From Elusimicrobiota bacterium (GTDB lineage: Bacteria > Elusimicrobiota > Elusimicrobia > UBA1565 > UBA9628): a stretch of 5,763 nt of DNA. Below, in pieces: positions 1 to 5,763 of the stretch (positions are counted from its first letter, which is position 1; every line of letters starts with the position of its first letter). The stretch lies in assembly GCA_028717525.1 (NCBI GenBank), contig JAQUNT010000171.1, positions 1 to 5,763 on the forward strand, in the 5' to 3' direction. The notes under the pieces are model-generated. The model was not told where the DNA came from, ran no database searches, and worked only from the letters and a program-made list of their open reading frames with translations. The position numbers were made by a program, and so were the translations under genes.

Positions 1-199
1 CGGGGAAGTGCCCGGCGAAGAAAGGTTCGTTGGCGGTGACGCACTTGGTCCCGATCACCCGCTTGCCCCCCTCCAGGAGCTCGACCTTGTCGACCAGCAG
101 GAAGGGGTAGCGGTGCGGGATGGCCTTGCGGATGGCCCGGATGTCCATGGTCCGGGCCACGGGCGGCAGGTCCTTGGGCTCGACTCTCTCTTCAGGCAT
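1..199 (-). CDS. fabZ: FabZ, (3R)-hydroxyacyl-ACP dehydratase (N-terminal 66 residues, cut by window edge)
   Basis: FabZ is the cytoplasmic hot-dog-fold enzyme that dehydrates 3-hydroxyacyl-ACP during fatty acid elongation, and so competes with lipid A synthesis for the same substrate pool. The visible part contains the family hallmark [14 protein letters not shown] (residues 27-40), then [13 protein letters not shown] (residues 54-66), whose His64 is the catalytic histidine known from the family. The catalytic glutamate lies beyond the left edge. The ATG at 199-197 directly follows the lpxC stop with no gap, and GGAGG lies 5 bases upstream inside the end of lpxC. This supports the first Met even though it makes the protein about 10 residues longer at the N-terminus than E. 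coli FabZ. Met18 is a possible alternative start but has no visible ribosome binding site. The gene is separate from lpxC, not fused as in Bacteroidetes. lpxA would be a common next gene, but it is not visible. Confidence 0.95.
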   Translation of the reverse strand, partial: MPEERVEPKDLPPVARTMDIRAIRKAIPHRYPFLLVDKVELLEGGKRVIGTKCVTANEPFFAGHFP

Positions 200-1081
200 T
201 CAGGCCTCCACGGAGACGGATTTGCGCCGCAAAGACGCCGCGGCGGCGGCCAAGCGCTTGGCGAACTCCACGTTGTGCGCGTGGCCCAGGCACTCGGCCT
301 CGATGTGCATCTTGAACAGGGGCCGCCCGATGAGGGTGAGGTCCCCGACCAGGTCCAGCATCTTGTGGCGCACGAACTCATCGGGGAAGCGCAGGCCCTC
401 GGCGTTGGTGTGGAACTTGTCCTTGCCGATGACGATGGCGTTGTCCAGCGACCCGCCCTGGGCCAGGCCCTGGGAGCGCAGGAAGGCCACCTCGTGCTCG
501 AAGCAGAAGGTGCGCGCCGGCGCCACCTCGCGCAGGTAGGTCTCCAGGTCGAGGGGGATGGTCTGGGTCATCCGGGGCATCATGGGATGGTCGTGGACGA
601 GCGTGGCGGTGATGGAAAAGTCCTCCGCCGGCACGGCCCGGTAGCGGGCGGCGCCGTCCGCGTAGGTCACCTCGCCCGGGATGCGCTGCCCGCGCCGGGG
701 CGCGGCCAGGTCCTGCAGCCCCGCGCCGCGCAGGGCCTCGGCGAAGGGCAGGGCCGAACCGTCCAGGATGGGGGGCTCGCTGGCCGAGACCAGGATGTCG
801 GCGTTGTCCAGGCCCACGCCCGTGCAGGCGGAGAGGACGTGCTCGACCGTGTGCACCTTGGCCTCGCCCAGCCCCAGGTTCGTGCCGCGCACCGTGGTGA
901 TCACGAACTCCAGGCGCGCCGGGATCATGGGCGCGCCGGGCAGGTCGCTGCGGAAGAAGCGCAGCCCCGTGTTGGCCGGGGCCGGGCGGAAGGTGATCTG
1001 GGAGCGGTTGCCCGTGTGCAGGCCCACGCCCTTGAGCGTCGTCTCGCCTTTGAGGGTCGTCTGTCGGGGGTTCTGGGTCAT
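200..1081 (-). CDS. lpxC: LpxC, UDP-3-O-acyl-N-acetylglucosamine deacetylase
   Basis: This cytoplasmic zinc enzyme removes the acetyl group from UDP-3-O-acyl-GlcNAc, the committed step of lipid A synthesis. The 293-residue length is close to the family norm of about 300. Visible motifs are KGVGLHTG (17-24); HTVEHVLSA (77-85), holding catalytic Glu80 and zinc ligand His81; PILDGSA (104-110); ARTFCFEHE (189-197); GGSLDNAIVI (209-218); RHKMLDLVGDL (238-248), holding zinc ligands His239 and Asp243; and GHAHN (266-270), with His267 as the probable general acid. Residue roles are assigned by alignment with the E. coli enzyme from memory. All catalytic residues are present, so the enzyme should be active. 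The ATG lies one base after the lpxD stop, with GGAGG 6 bases upstream inside lpxD, which points to translational coupling. In E. coli this enzyme is controlled by FtsH degradation through its C-terminus; no such tail can be judged here. Confidence 0.98.
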   Translation of the reverse strand: MTQNPRQTTLKGETTLKGVGLHTGNRSQITFRPAPANTGLRFFRSDLPGAPMIPARLEFVITTVRGTNLGLGEAKVHTVEHVLSACTGVGLDNADILVSASEPPILDGSALPFAEALRGAGLQDLAAPRRGQRIPGEVTYADGAARYRAVPAEDFSITATLVHDHPMMPRMTQTIPLDLETYLREVAPARTFCFEHEVAFLRSQGLAQGGSLDNAIVIGKDKFHTNAEGLRFPDEFVRHKMLDLVGDLTLIGRPLFKMHIEAECLGHAHNVEFAKRLAAAAASLRRKSVSVEA

Positions 1082-1082
1082 T

Positions 1083-2186
1083 TCACGCCTCCGGTTTCTG
1101 AGAGGGATCGCCCGCGCCGAGGCCCAGCTTGCGGCGGATCTCCCGGATGGCCGCGTGCATTTCGGGCAGCCGCGCGTAGAGCGCCTGGAGCTTGAAGGCC
1201 TCGCGGTGGGGCCGGGCGGGGTAGCCGAAGACGATCTGGCGCGGCTCCACGTCCGTCATGATGCCGCTCTGGGCCCCGATCTGCACGCCGTCGCCGATGC
1301 GCAGGTGGCCGGCGATGCCCACCTGACCGCCCAGCACGACGTAGTCGCCGACCGTGGTCGAGCCCGCGATGCCGACCTGGGCCACGATGAGGCAGCCTCG
1401 GCCGATCCGGCAGTTGTGGCCGATCTGCACGAGGTTGTCGATCTTGGTGCCGGCCCCGATCGTGGTGGAGTCGCTGGGCAGCTTGCCGCGGTCGACGGTG
1501 GTGTTGGCCCCGAGCTCCACGTCGTCGCCCAGCGCCACGTTGCCCAGCTGCGGGATCTTGCGGTGCCGGCCGGTCTTGCGGTCGGTGTGGAAGCCGTAGC
1601 CGTCGGCCCCCACCACCGCGCCCGCGTGCAGGATGACGCGGTCTCCGACGACGCAGTCCTCGCGCACCACGACCTGGGGGTAGAGGCGGCAGGAGGCGCC
1701 GACCCGGGCGTTCTCCCCGACGTAGCATTGGGCGTCGATGACGGTCCCGGCGCCGATGCCGGCCCCGCGTTCGATGACGGTGAAGGGCCCCACCGACACG
1801 CCGGTCCCGAGGCGGGCCGTGGGGTGGACCTGGGCCCGCGGGTCGACTCCGGGCGGGGCCTTGCGCCGGCGCGCGGCGAGCAGGTCCAGGAGCGCGGCGA
1901 GCGCGAGCTGGGTGTCCGGGACGTAGATCCGGGCCCGCGCGGGGCAGGCGACCGCGCGGTTGGCCGCGGGCAGGAGCACGCAACCGGCCTTGGTCGCGGC
2001 GGCGGCGGCCAGGTACTTGGCGTGGGCCAGGTCCAGATAGGAGAGGTCCTCCGGCCCGGCCTCGCGCAGGCCCTTGATCCCGGAGATCGCGAGATCGGCT
2101 TTGCCTTGCAGCTCGCCGCCCACGAGCTCGGCGATCTCGGCTGCGGTCTGCCCCAGCTTCAGGGCCGTCGTGTCGTTGGTCGTCAC
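1083..2186 (-). CDS. lpxD: LpxD, UDP-3-O-acylglucosamine N-acyltransferase
   Basis: LpxD transfers a 3-hydroxyacyl chain from ACP to the free amine made by LpxC, the third step of lipid A synthesis, in the cytoplasm as a homotrimer. The 367 residues show the expected layout: an N-terminal uridine-binding domain (about 8-108, with the GPEDLSYLD segment at 44-52), a left-handed beta-helix of hexapeptide repeats (about 115-313, many VxxGxx-type turns), and a C-terminal helical tail (about 327-355) that binds ACP in characterised homologues. The catalytic histidine is His257 in [11 protein letters not shown] (248-258), and His294 in IAGHLRIGD matches a second conserved histidine. The [10 protein letters not shown] segment (193-202) is also typical. 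The start is GTG at 2186-2184, one base after the ompH stop, supported by GGGAGG 5 bases upstream. The overlapping GTG at 2188 runs at once into a stop. LpxA is the nearest paralogue, but the N-terminal domain and motifs favour LpxD. Confidence 0.98.
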   Translation of the reverse strand: MTTNDTTALKLGQTAAEIAELVGGELQGKADLAISGIKGLREAGPEDLSYLDLAHAKYLAAAAATKAGCVLLPAANRAVACPARARIYVPDTQLALAALLDLLAARRRKAPPGVDPRAQVHPTARLGTGVSVGPFTVIERGAGIGAGTVIDAQCYVGENARVGASCRLYPQVVVREDCVVGDRVILHAGAVVGADGYGFHTDRKTGRHRKIPQLGNVALGDDVELGANTTVDRGKLPSDSTTIGAGTKIDNLVQIGHNCRIGRGCLIVAQVGIAGSTTVGDYVVLGGQVGIAGHLRIGDGVQIGAQSGIMTDVEPRQIVFGYPARPHREAFKLQALYARLPEMHAAIREIRRKLGLGAGDPSQKPEA

Positions 2187-2187
2187 A

Positions 2188-3006
2188 CTAGCCTCCCTTG
2201 AGGTGCTTGAGGACCTTCTCGGTCAGGTCCACGGCGTTGTGGCCGTAGAGGATGCCGGTCTTGTCCACCACGACGCTGATCCCCTCGCGGCGCGCCACCT
2301 CCTGCACGGCCTTGTAGATCTTGCCCAGCAGGATCTCGGACTTGCGGCTCTCCAGGTCCAGGAGGTTCTTCTCGGCGGCTTCCTGCTCCTCCCGAGCCTG
2401 GGCCCGTTTGCGCTCGAGCTCCTGCGTCTTCTGCGCGATCCGCTCGTCGAGGACGGCCAGCGCGTCCGGGAGCGCCGGAGCGGCGGCCGAGGAGACCGCG
2501 ACCGGCGCCGGCACGGCGGGCGTGGAGACCGCGACGGCTATGACGGGCAGGACGCTCGCCGGCGGAGCGATCACGACCGGTCCGGCGGTGGCTCCGGGCA
2601 GGTTGATGACCAAGGGCAAGGCCGCGGCCGCCGTGGATGGGCGCAGGGCCGCCACGGCCGGGACCTCGACCGCGGCGGTGGAGACCGCCGGGGCCGCGGC
2701 CACGGGCGTGGGAGTGGACCGGGCCAGGGCCTCGCGCTCCACCTTGAGGGAGTCCAGTTCTTTCCGCAGGCGCAGGATCTCGGCCTTGCGCTGGTTGATC
2801 TGGTCCTCGGCCAGGCGCACGGCCTCCTCGAAGTTCTCCTTGGCCTTGCGGGTCTCGGGGAAAAGCTGGAACAGACGCTGGGTGTCCACGAAGCCGATGT
2901 TGCCGCGCTCGGCCTTGTTCTCCTCCAGCGAGAGCTCGATGGCGTGCGAGGTGGCGGGCCAGGACAGGCCCAGCAGAGCGGCGGCGGTCAGCAGTGGAGT
3001 TTTCAT
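2188..3006 (-). CDS. skp: OmpH/Skp-family periplasmic chaperone with a large low-complexity insertion
   Basis: Skp-type proteins are trimeric periplasmic chaperones whose helical arms hold unfolded outer-membrane proteins before BamA inserts them. The 272-residue protein is far longer than the usual 160-200. It has a signal peptide (1-22, cleavage after SHA), the family start [17 protein letters not shown] (35-51), a charged helical arm (about 52-95), an insertion rich in Ala, Val, Pro, Ser and Thr (about 97-181), a second charged arm (about 182-226), and the family C-terminus [13 protein letters not shown] (242-254) ending in [13 protein letters not shown]. The insertion falls where the arm tip of Skp would be. 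The ATG overlaps the bamA stop by one base (TGATG), with no strong ribosome binding site, so translation probably relies on ribosomes finishing bamA. Position between bamA and lpxD is the classic location for this family. The family call is firm; function as a chaperone despite the insertion is inferred. Confidence 0.93.
   Translation of the reverse strand: MKTPLLTAAALLGLSWPATSHAIELSLEENKAERGNIGFVDTQRLFQLFPETRKAKENFEEAVRLAEDQINQRKAEILRLRKELDSLKVEREALARSTPTPVAAAPAVSTAAVEVPAVAALRPSTAAAALPLVINLPGATAGPVVIAPPASVLPVIAVAVSTPAVPAPVAVSSAAAPALPDALAVLDERIAQKTQELERKRAQAREEQEAAEKNLLDLESRKSEILLGKIYKAVQEVARREGISVVVDKTGILYGHNAVDLTEKVLKHLKGG
2464..2718 (-). repeat. Low-complexity segment within OmpH coding A/V/P/S/T-rich linker
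   Basis: This stretch codes for residues about 97-181 of the OmpH-family protein. The translation is almost free of charged residues and dominated by Ala, Val, Pro, Ser and Thr, with recurrent words such as VST, PAV, VAV and AAAP. The surrounding arms are rich in Glu, Lys and Arg, so the change is abrupt on both sides. At DNA level the word GTCTCC (minus strand, coding V-S) recurs, as does a 17-base sequence at 2521-2537 found again in bamA at 5456-5472. The segment is in frame and uninterrupted. Its role is unknown; an unstructured spacer is the plain reading. Confidence 0.8.
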
Positions 3007-5563
3007 CAGAAGAGGTTCCCCATCCCGAAGTTGATCTGGTAGAGTCTTTCGCCCGGACGGTGGTTGAAGCCGTAGCCCCAGTCCAGGCGGATGGGGAAGG
3101 CCGGGGTGACGAAGCGGATCCCGATGCCGGCGTCGGTCTTGAGGTCCCGGAGGCCCGAGCCGACGCGGGCGCTGATGTCCTTGACCCGGTCCCAGGAGCC
3201 GCCCATGTCGAAGAAGGCCACGATCTTGACGATGCTCTTCTTGCGCTCGCGCGCCAGGGGCACGCCCAGCTCGATGTTGAGGATGTCGTAGACCTTGCCG
3301 CCGGTGGGGAAGCCCGCCTCGCCGGTCGCGTTGTAGCCGCGCAGGGTGTCCTGCCCGCCGATGAAGAAGCGCTCGAAGACCGGGACCTCCTTGGTCTCCC
3401 CGAACTGGCTGACGTAGGAGACGCGGTTGGAGGCGCCCAGCACGACCGGCCAGTCCTCGTCCCCCAGCGTCCCCAAGGTCCAGTAGGCGGCGTCGGTCAC
3501 CCAGGGCTTGATGAAGTGCACGTCCCCCCGGAGCGGCCCGCCCGTGAGCGCCGCCCCCACGGCGTGCCGCGTGCCGTGGGCGGGTCCCAGATGTTGTCGC
3601 GCGTGTCCCGCGCGAACTCCGCGGTCAAGGAGGAGTAGATGCTGGTGCCGGGGCTGAGGGTGTCCAGGAAGGCGGCCTCCACGTTCTCGATGGAGACCTT
3701 GGAGAGGGTGTAGGTCAGGTTCAGGTGGTACTTGTCCTCCTGGAAGCGCGGCCCCAGCCGGATGGTGCCGCCGGTGCGCCGCTGGATGTAGGCGGAGAGG
3801 CTGGAGGAGTAGGGGCTGATGCGGCGGGTGTTGAACGCGTCGAGGCCGAGGCTGATGGGCTTGCCGTGGACCCAGGGGGTCATCCAGCTGGCCGAGTAGT
3901 CTTGGACGCGCTTGCCGAAGGACCACTGCAGCGACGCCCGCTGGGCCCGGCCGAAGAGGTTCATGTGCTGCAGGGACAGGGTCCCGATGAGCCCGTCGAT
4001 GGAGGAGTAGGCCGCGCCCGCGGTCAGCATGCCGGGCTTGCCTTCCGTGACGTCGAAGGCCAGGTCCACCTTGTTGGGGTCCGGGGTGGGCTGGATGTCG
4101 ACGTCCACGTCGTCGATGAAGCCCAGGTTCATGATGCGCTCCCGGCTCTTGCGGATGCGCGCCAGGGAGAAGGACTGCCCCGGCTTGACCGTGACCTCGC
4201 GCTTGAGCACGTAGGTCTTGGTGGCCTTGTTGCCCTCGACGTCCACGTGGTCGACGTAGACGATGTCTCCTTCCACGACGGCGATGGCCGTGTCCATCAG
4301 GTCGGTCTTCTCGTTGAGGGTCTTGACGGGAGTCAGGCGGGCCCGCAGGCGGCCCTTGTCCGCGTAGAGCTCCTGGATGGCCCGCACCGAGGCGTCGAAC
4401 TTCTCCTGGTTGAACACGCGGCCGCGGCGGTACTCCAGGGCCTTGGCCAGCTCGGTGGAGGTGAAGATGAGCTGGCCGGAGAAGGTCGTGTCGCCGAACT
4501 TGTAGGCCCGGCCCTCGATGAGGTCCAGGGAGATGTCGATGCGGGTCTTGTCCGCGCTGATCTTGATGGCGGGGGTGCTGATGGAGACGTCCAGGTAGCC
4601 GCGGTTGCGGTAGAACTCGGAGATCTTGCGGACGTCCTCGGGGAGCTCCTTCTCGGTGAAGACCCCGCCGCGGAACCAGCCCTTGGTCCGGTTCTTCATG
4701 AGCTTGAGGAGCTTCTTGGCCTTGAAGGCCTTGGCCCCGGCGATGGCGATCGTCTCGATGTGGGACTTGGGCCCCTCGACGATGAACCAGTCGATGGTCG
4801 CCTGCAGGGCCGCGGTGTCGCGCTTGACCTCGTAGCGCGCGGAGGCGTCGAGGAAGCCCTTCTCGTGGTATTTGGCGATGATCTTCTCGCGGTCGTCGCG
4901 CAGCTTGGTGTCGTCCAGCGGGTCCTTGGCCTTCAGGGTCGTGGCGTCCTCGAGAGCGGAGCGCGAGAGCTTCTTGTTGCCGGTGAACTTGATCTTCTTG
5001 ACCAGGGGCTTCTCCTTGACCAGGAAGGTCAGGCGCACCATGCGGTCGGCCCCGGCGGCCTTCTTGAGATGGGCGGGCACCGGCTTGTCCATGAGGGTGA
5101 CGTCCGCGGCCACGCGCTCGAAGTTGCCCATCCCGAGCAGGGTCTGGACGTCGCGGTCGAGGTCGGGGCGGTCGTAGAGGCTCCCCTTGCGGGCCTTGAC
5201 CTGGGAGCGCACGGTCCCGGGCTTGACGTTCTTGTTGCCTTCGACGGCGATTTCGCCGAGGACCCAGGGCCGGGGGGGCGGTCCGGCCGGGGCCGGCGGG
5301 GTGAAGGCCGCGGGCAGGGCCGGGGCCGGCAGGACGGGGACCACGGCCGTGAAGGTCGCCGCCGAGACCGCGGCCGAAGAGCCGGAGACGGAGGGCGTGC
5401 TCAGTTCCACGGCGGCGCTGGCCGTGGAGAGGGAGACCGGGAGGGAGGCCGCCGCCGTGGAGACCGCGACGGGGGTTCCGGAAGAGGTCGCCGTCTCGGT
5501 TTCGGCCAGGGCGGACGAAACCGAGACGGCAGTCAGCAAGGCACTCATAAGAAGACCAACCAC
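3006..5563 (-). CDS. bamA: BamA, outer-membrane protein assembly factor (Omp85), apparent frameshift near 3554
   Basis: BamA is the essential outer-membrane barrel that folds and inserts other beta-barrel proteins. The upstream frame covers 5563-3497 and the downstream frame ends at 3006. One extra base in the five-C run at 3554-3558 joins them into 852 residues. The layout is a signal peptide (1-20, SALA then ETE), an A/V/S/T/P-rich linker (about 21-98), five POTRA domains beginning near 100, 187, 268, 353 and 434 (for example IAVEGNKNV and VDVEGNKAT), then the barrel from about 511. Barrel hallmarks are FARDTRDNIWDPPTARG (650-666), RFFIGGQDTLRGYN (732-745) with the conserved RGY/F loop, and the C-terminal signal NFGMGNLF ending in Phe. 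The start is uncertain: GTG at 5563 or ATG at 5548, which gives MSALLTAV. Neither has a good ribosome binding site, and neither signal peptide has the usual positive charge. As sequenced, the upstream frame makes 18 wrong residues and stops. Because the family is essential and both halves are otherwise intact, a sequence error is more likely than a dead gene. Confidence 0.93.
5270..5503 (-). repeat. Low-complexity segment within bamA coding linker between signal peptide and POTRA1
   Basis: Residues about 21-98 of BamA, between the predicted signal peptide and the first POTRA strand, are Ala, Val, Ser, Thr and Pro rich with almost no charge. The first half repeats words such as VAVSTAAA, VSLSTASAAVELST and SAAVSAAT; the second half is proline-rich (PAPALPAAFTPPAPAGPPP). 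In E. coli BamA the first POTRA follows the signal peptide almost directly, so this is an extra element. Its composition closely matches the insertion in the neighbouring OmpH protein. Confidence 0.8.
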
Positions 5564-5571
5564 GAAAATAA

Positions 5572-5580
5572 ATTATATCA
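5572..5580 (-). promoter_or_regulatory. Extended -10 promoter upstream of bamA
   Basis: On the minus strand the sequence reads TGATATAAT, a perfect consensus -10 hexamer (TATAAT) preceded by the TG of an extended -10 element. No TTGACA-like -35 box is seen at 16-18 bases upstream; that position reads AAAAGA. Extended -10 promoters often work without a good -35. Initiation 7-8 bases downstream would fall at about 5563-5565, on or next to the GTG candidate start of bamA. The element lies in an AT-rich island inside otherwise very GC-rich DNA, which raises the chance that it is real. It would drive the whole bamA-to-fabZ operon. Confidence 0.6.
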
Positions 5581-5621
5581 AATTGACGAGAGACTCTTTT
5601 TACTAGTAACTCTCGACAATT
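5581..5621. promoter_or_regulatory. Imperfect inverted repeat abutting the bamA promoter (possible operator or terminator)
   Basis: The arms are AATTGACGAGAG (5581-5592) and CTCTCGACAATT (5610-5621). They pair over 12 positions with a single A/A mismatch in the middle, around a 17-base spacer that contains a perfect 10-base palindrome, TTACTAGTAA (5600-5609). The repeat ends at the base next to the extended -10 element. Such placement suits an operator for a dimeric regulator. The alternative is a transcription terminator for the upstream gene: on the minus strand the stem is followed by TGATATAATTTATTTT, which is T-rich but not a clean T-run. The sequence does not decide between them. Confidence 0.5.
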
Positions 5622-5643
5622 AACATAAGGCCGGCAGCAGCGG

Positions 5644-5763
5644 TCAGGCGGGGCTCTCGAAGCGTTCCTTGGCGACCTTCTTGATGGCTGAGGCGATGTC
5701 CGGATTGCGCTCCATGAGGAGTTCCAGGTCCGTCCGGTCCAGGGCGAAGCAGATGGTGTCCTC
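5644..5763 (-). CDS. C-terminal end of a probable cyclic-nucleotide-binding-domain protein (partial)
   Basis: The last 39 codons of a minus-strand gene enter from the right edge in frame and end at TGA (5646-5644). The residues include the stretch DTICFALDRTDLELLMERNP (2-21), followed by DIASAIKKVAKERFESPA. The pattern of a short strand, then LDRTDLELLMERNPDIA, then an amphipathic helix, resembles the end of a cNMP-binding domain (strand, then the C-terminal helix with the xLLxxxPxIA pattern). No DNA-binding domain follows, so it is not a full Crp-type regulator ending in a helix-turn-helix; a stand-alone domain or a C-terminal cNMP domain of a channel, transporter or kinase is possible. It ends 80 bases before the bamA GTG start and is probably a separate transcription unit, given the promoter between them. 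The coding call is firm; the family call is moderate because so little is visible. Confidence 0.6.
   Translation of the reverse strand, partial: EDTICFALDRTDLELLMERNPDIASAIKKVAKERFESPA

Noticed and set aside
1025..1060. An apparent 18-base tandem duplication at the start of lpxC coding TTLKGE then TTLKGV (15 of 18 bases the same).
   Set aside because: The segment from Gln to GVGLHTG is the same length as in E. coli LpxC (18 residues), so nothing has been inserted; the likeness is probably chance within a conserved region.
1078..1983. A 301-codon minus-strand frame overlapping lpxD.
   Set aside because: It is an alternative frame of lpxD, extremely rich in Arg, Pro and Gly, while the lpxD frame carries the complete family protein.
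681..2201. A 506-codon plus-strand open frame opposite lpxC and lpxD.
   Set aside because: It crosses two well-supported genes on the other strand and has shadow composition with no family motif. The same holds for the plus-strand frames at 8-1195 and 2074-3042.
3006..5563. Calling bamA a pseudogene.
   Set aside because: Both halves keep full family motifs and one base restores the frame to an intact C-terminal signal, so decay is not the best explanation.
3725..5623. A 632-codon open frame on the plus strand opposite bamA.
   Set aside because: It is the antisense of a clear BamA gene in GC-rich DNA, where stop codons are rare. Its translation is Gly, Val, Asp, Leu, Arg and His rich with no recognisable motif.

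Overview
The window is one compact, minus-strand operon for outer-membrane building in a GC-rich diderm (Gram-negative-type) bacterium. Reading right to left, it holds the last 39 codons of a probable cyclic-nucleotide-binding protein, an 80-base AT-rich intergenic region with a promoter and an inverted repeat, then bamA, ompH/skp, lpxD, lpxC and the first third of fabZ, which runs off the left edge. No RNA gene, mobile element or CRISPR array is visible. No stretch over 300 bases lacks a gene.

The genes belong together by function. BamA is the barrel protein that inserts other beta-barrels into the outer membrane. OmpH/Skp is a periplasmic chaperone that carries unfolded barrels. LpxC and LpxD catalyse early committed steps of lipid A synthesis. 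FabZ supplies elongating acyl chains from the 3-hydroxyacyl-ACP pool that the Lpx enzymes also draw on. The spacing is extremely tight (1-base overlap, 1-base gap, 1-base gap, 0-base gap), so the genes are almost certainly co-transcribed and translationally coupled. The order resembles the bamA-skp-lpxD-fabZ cluster of proteobacteria, but with lpxC between lpxD and fabZ. lpxC and fabZ are separate, unlike the fused gene of Bacteroidetes.

Three things stand out. The bamA reading frame is broken once, near a five-C run at 3554-3558; adding one base restores an 852-residue protein with every expected barrel motif, so a sequencing or assembly error is the simplest reading. OmpH carries an insertion of about 85 residues rich in Ala, Val, Pro, Ser and Thr between its two helical arms, and BamA has a compositionally similar segment between its signal peptide and first POTRA domain. 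The AT-rich island before bamA has an extended -10 promoter (TGATATAAT) directly abutting a 12-base-arm inverted repeat.

The lineage cannot be fixed from this sequence alone. High GC, separate lpxC and fabZ, and A/V/S/T/P-rich linkers fit an uncultured diderm phylum; Elusimicrobiota is one guess, held weakly. I see no wholly new system here; this is a conserved housekeeping operon with unusual protein linkers and an interesting control region.
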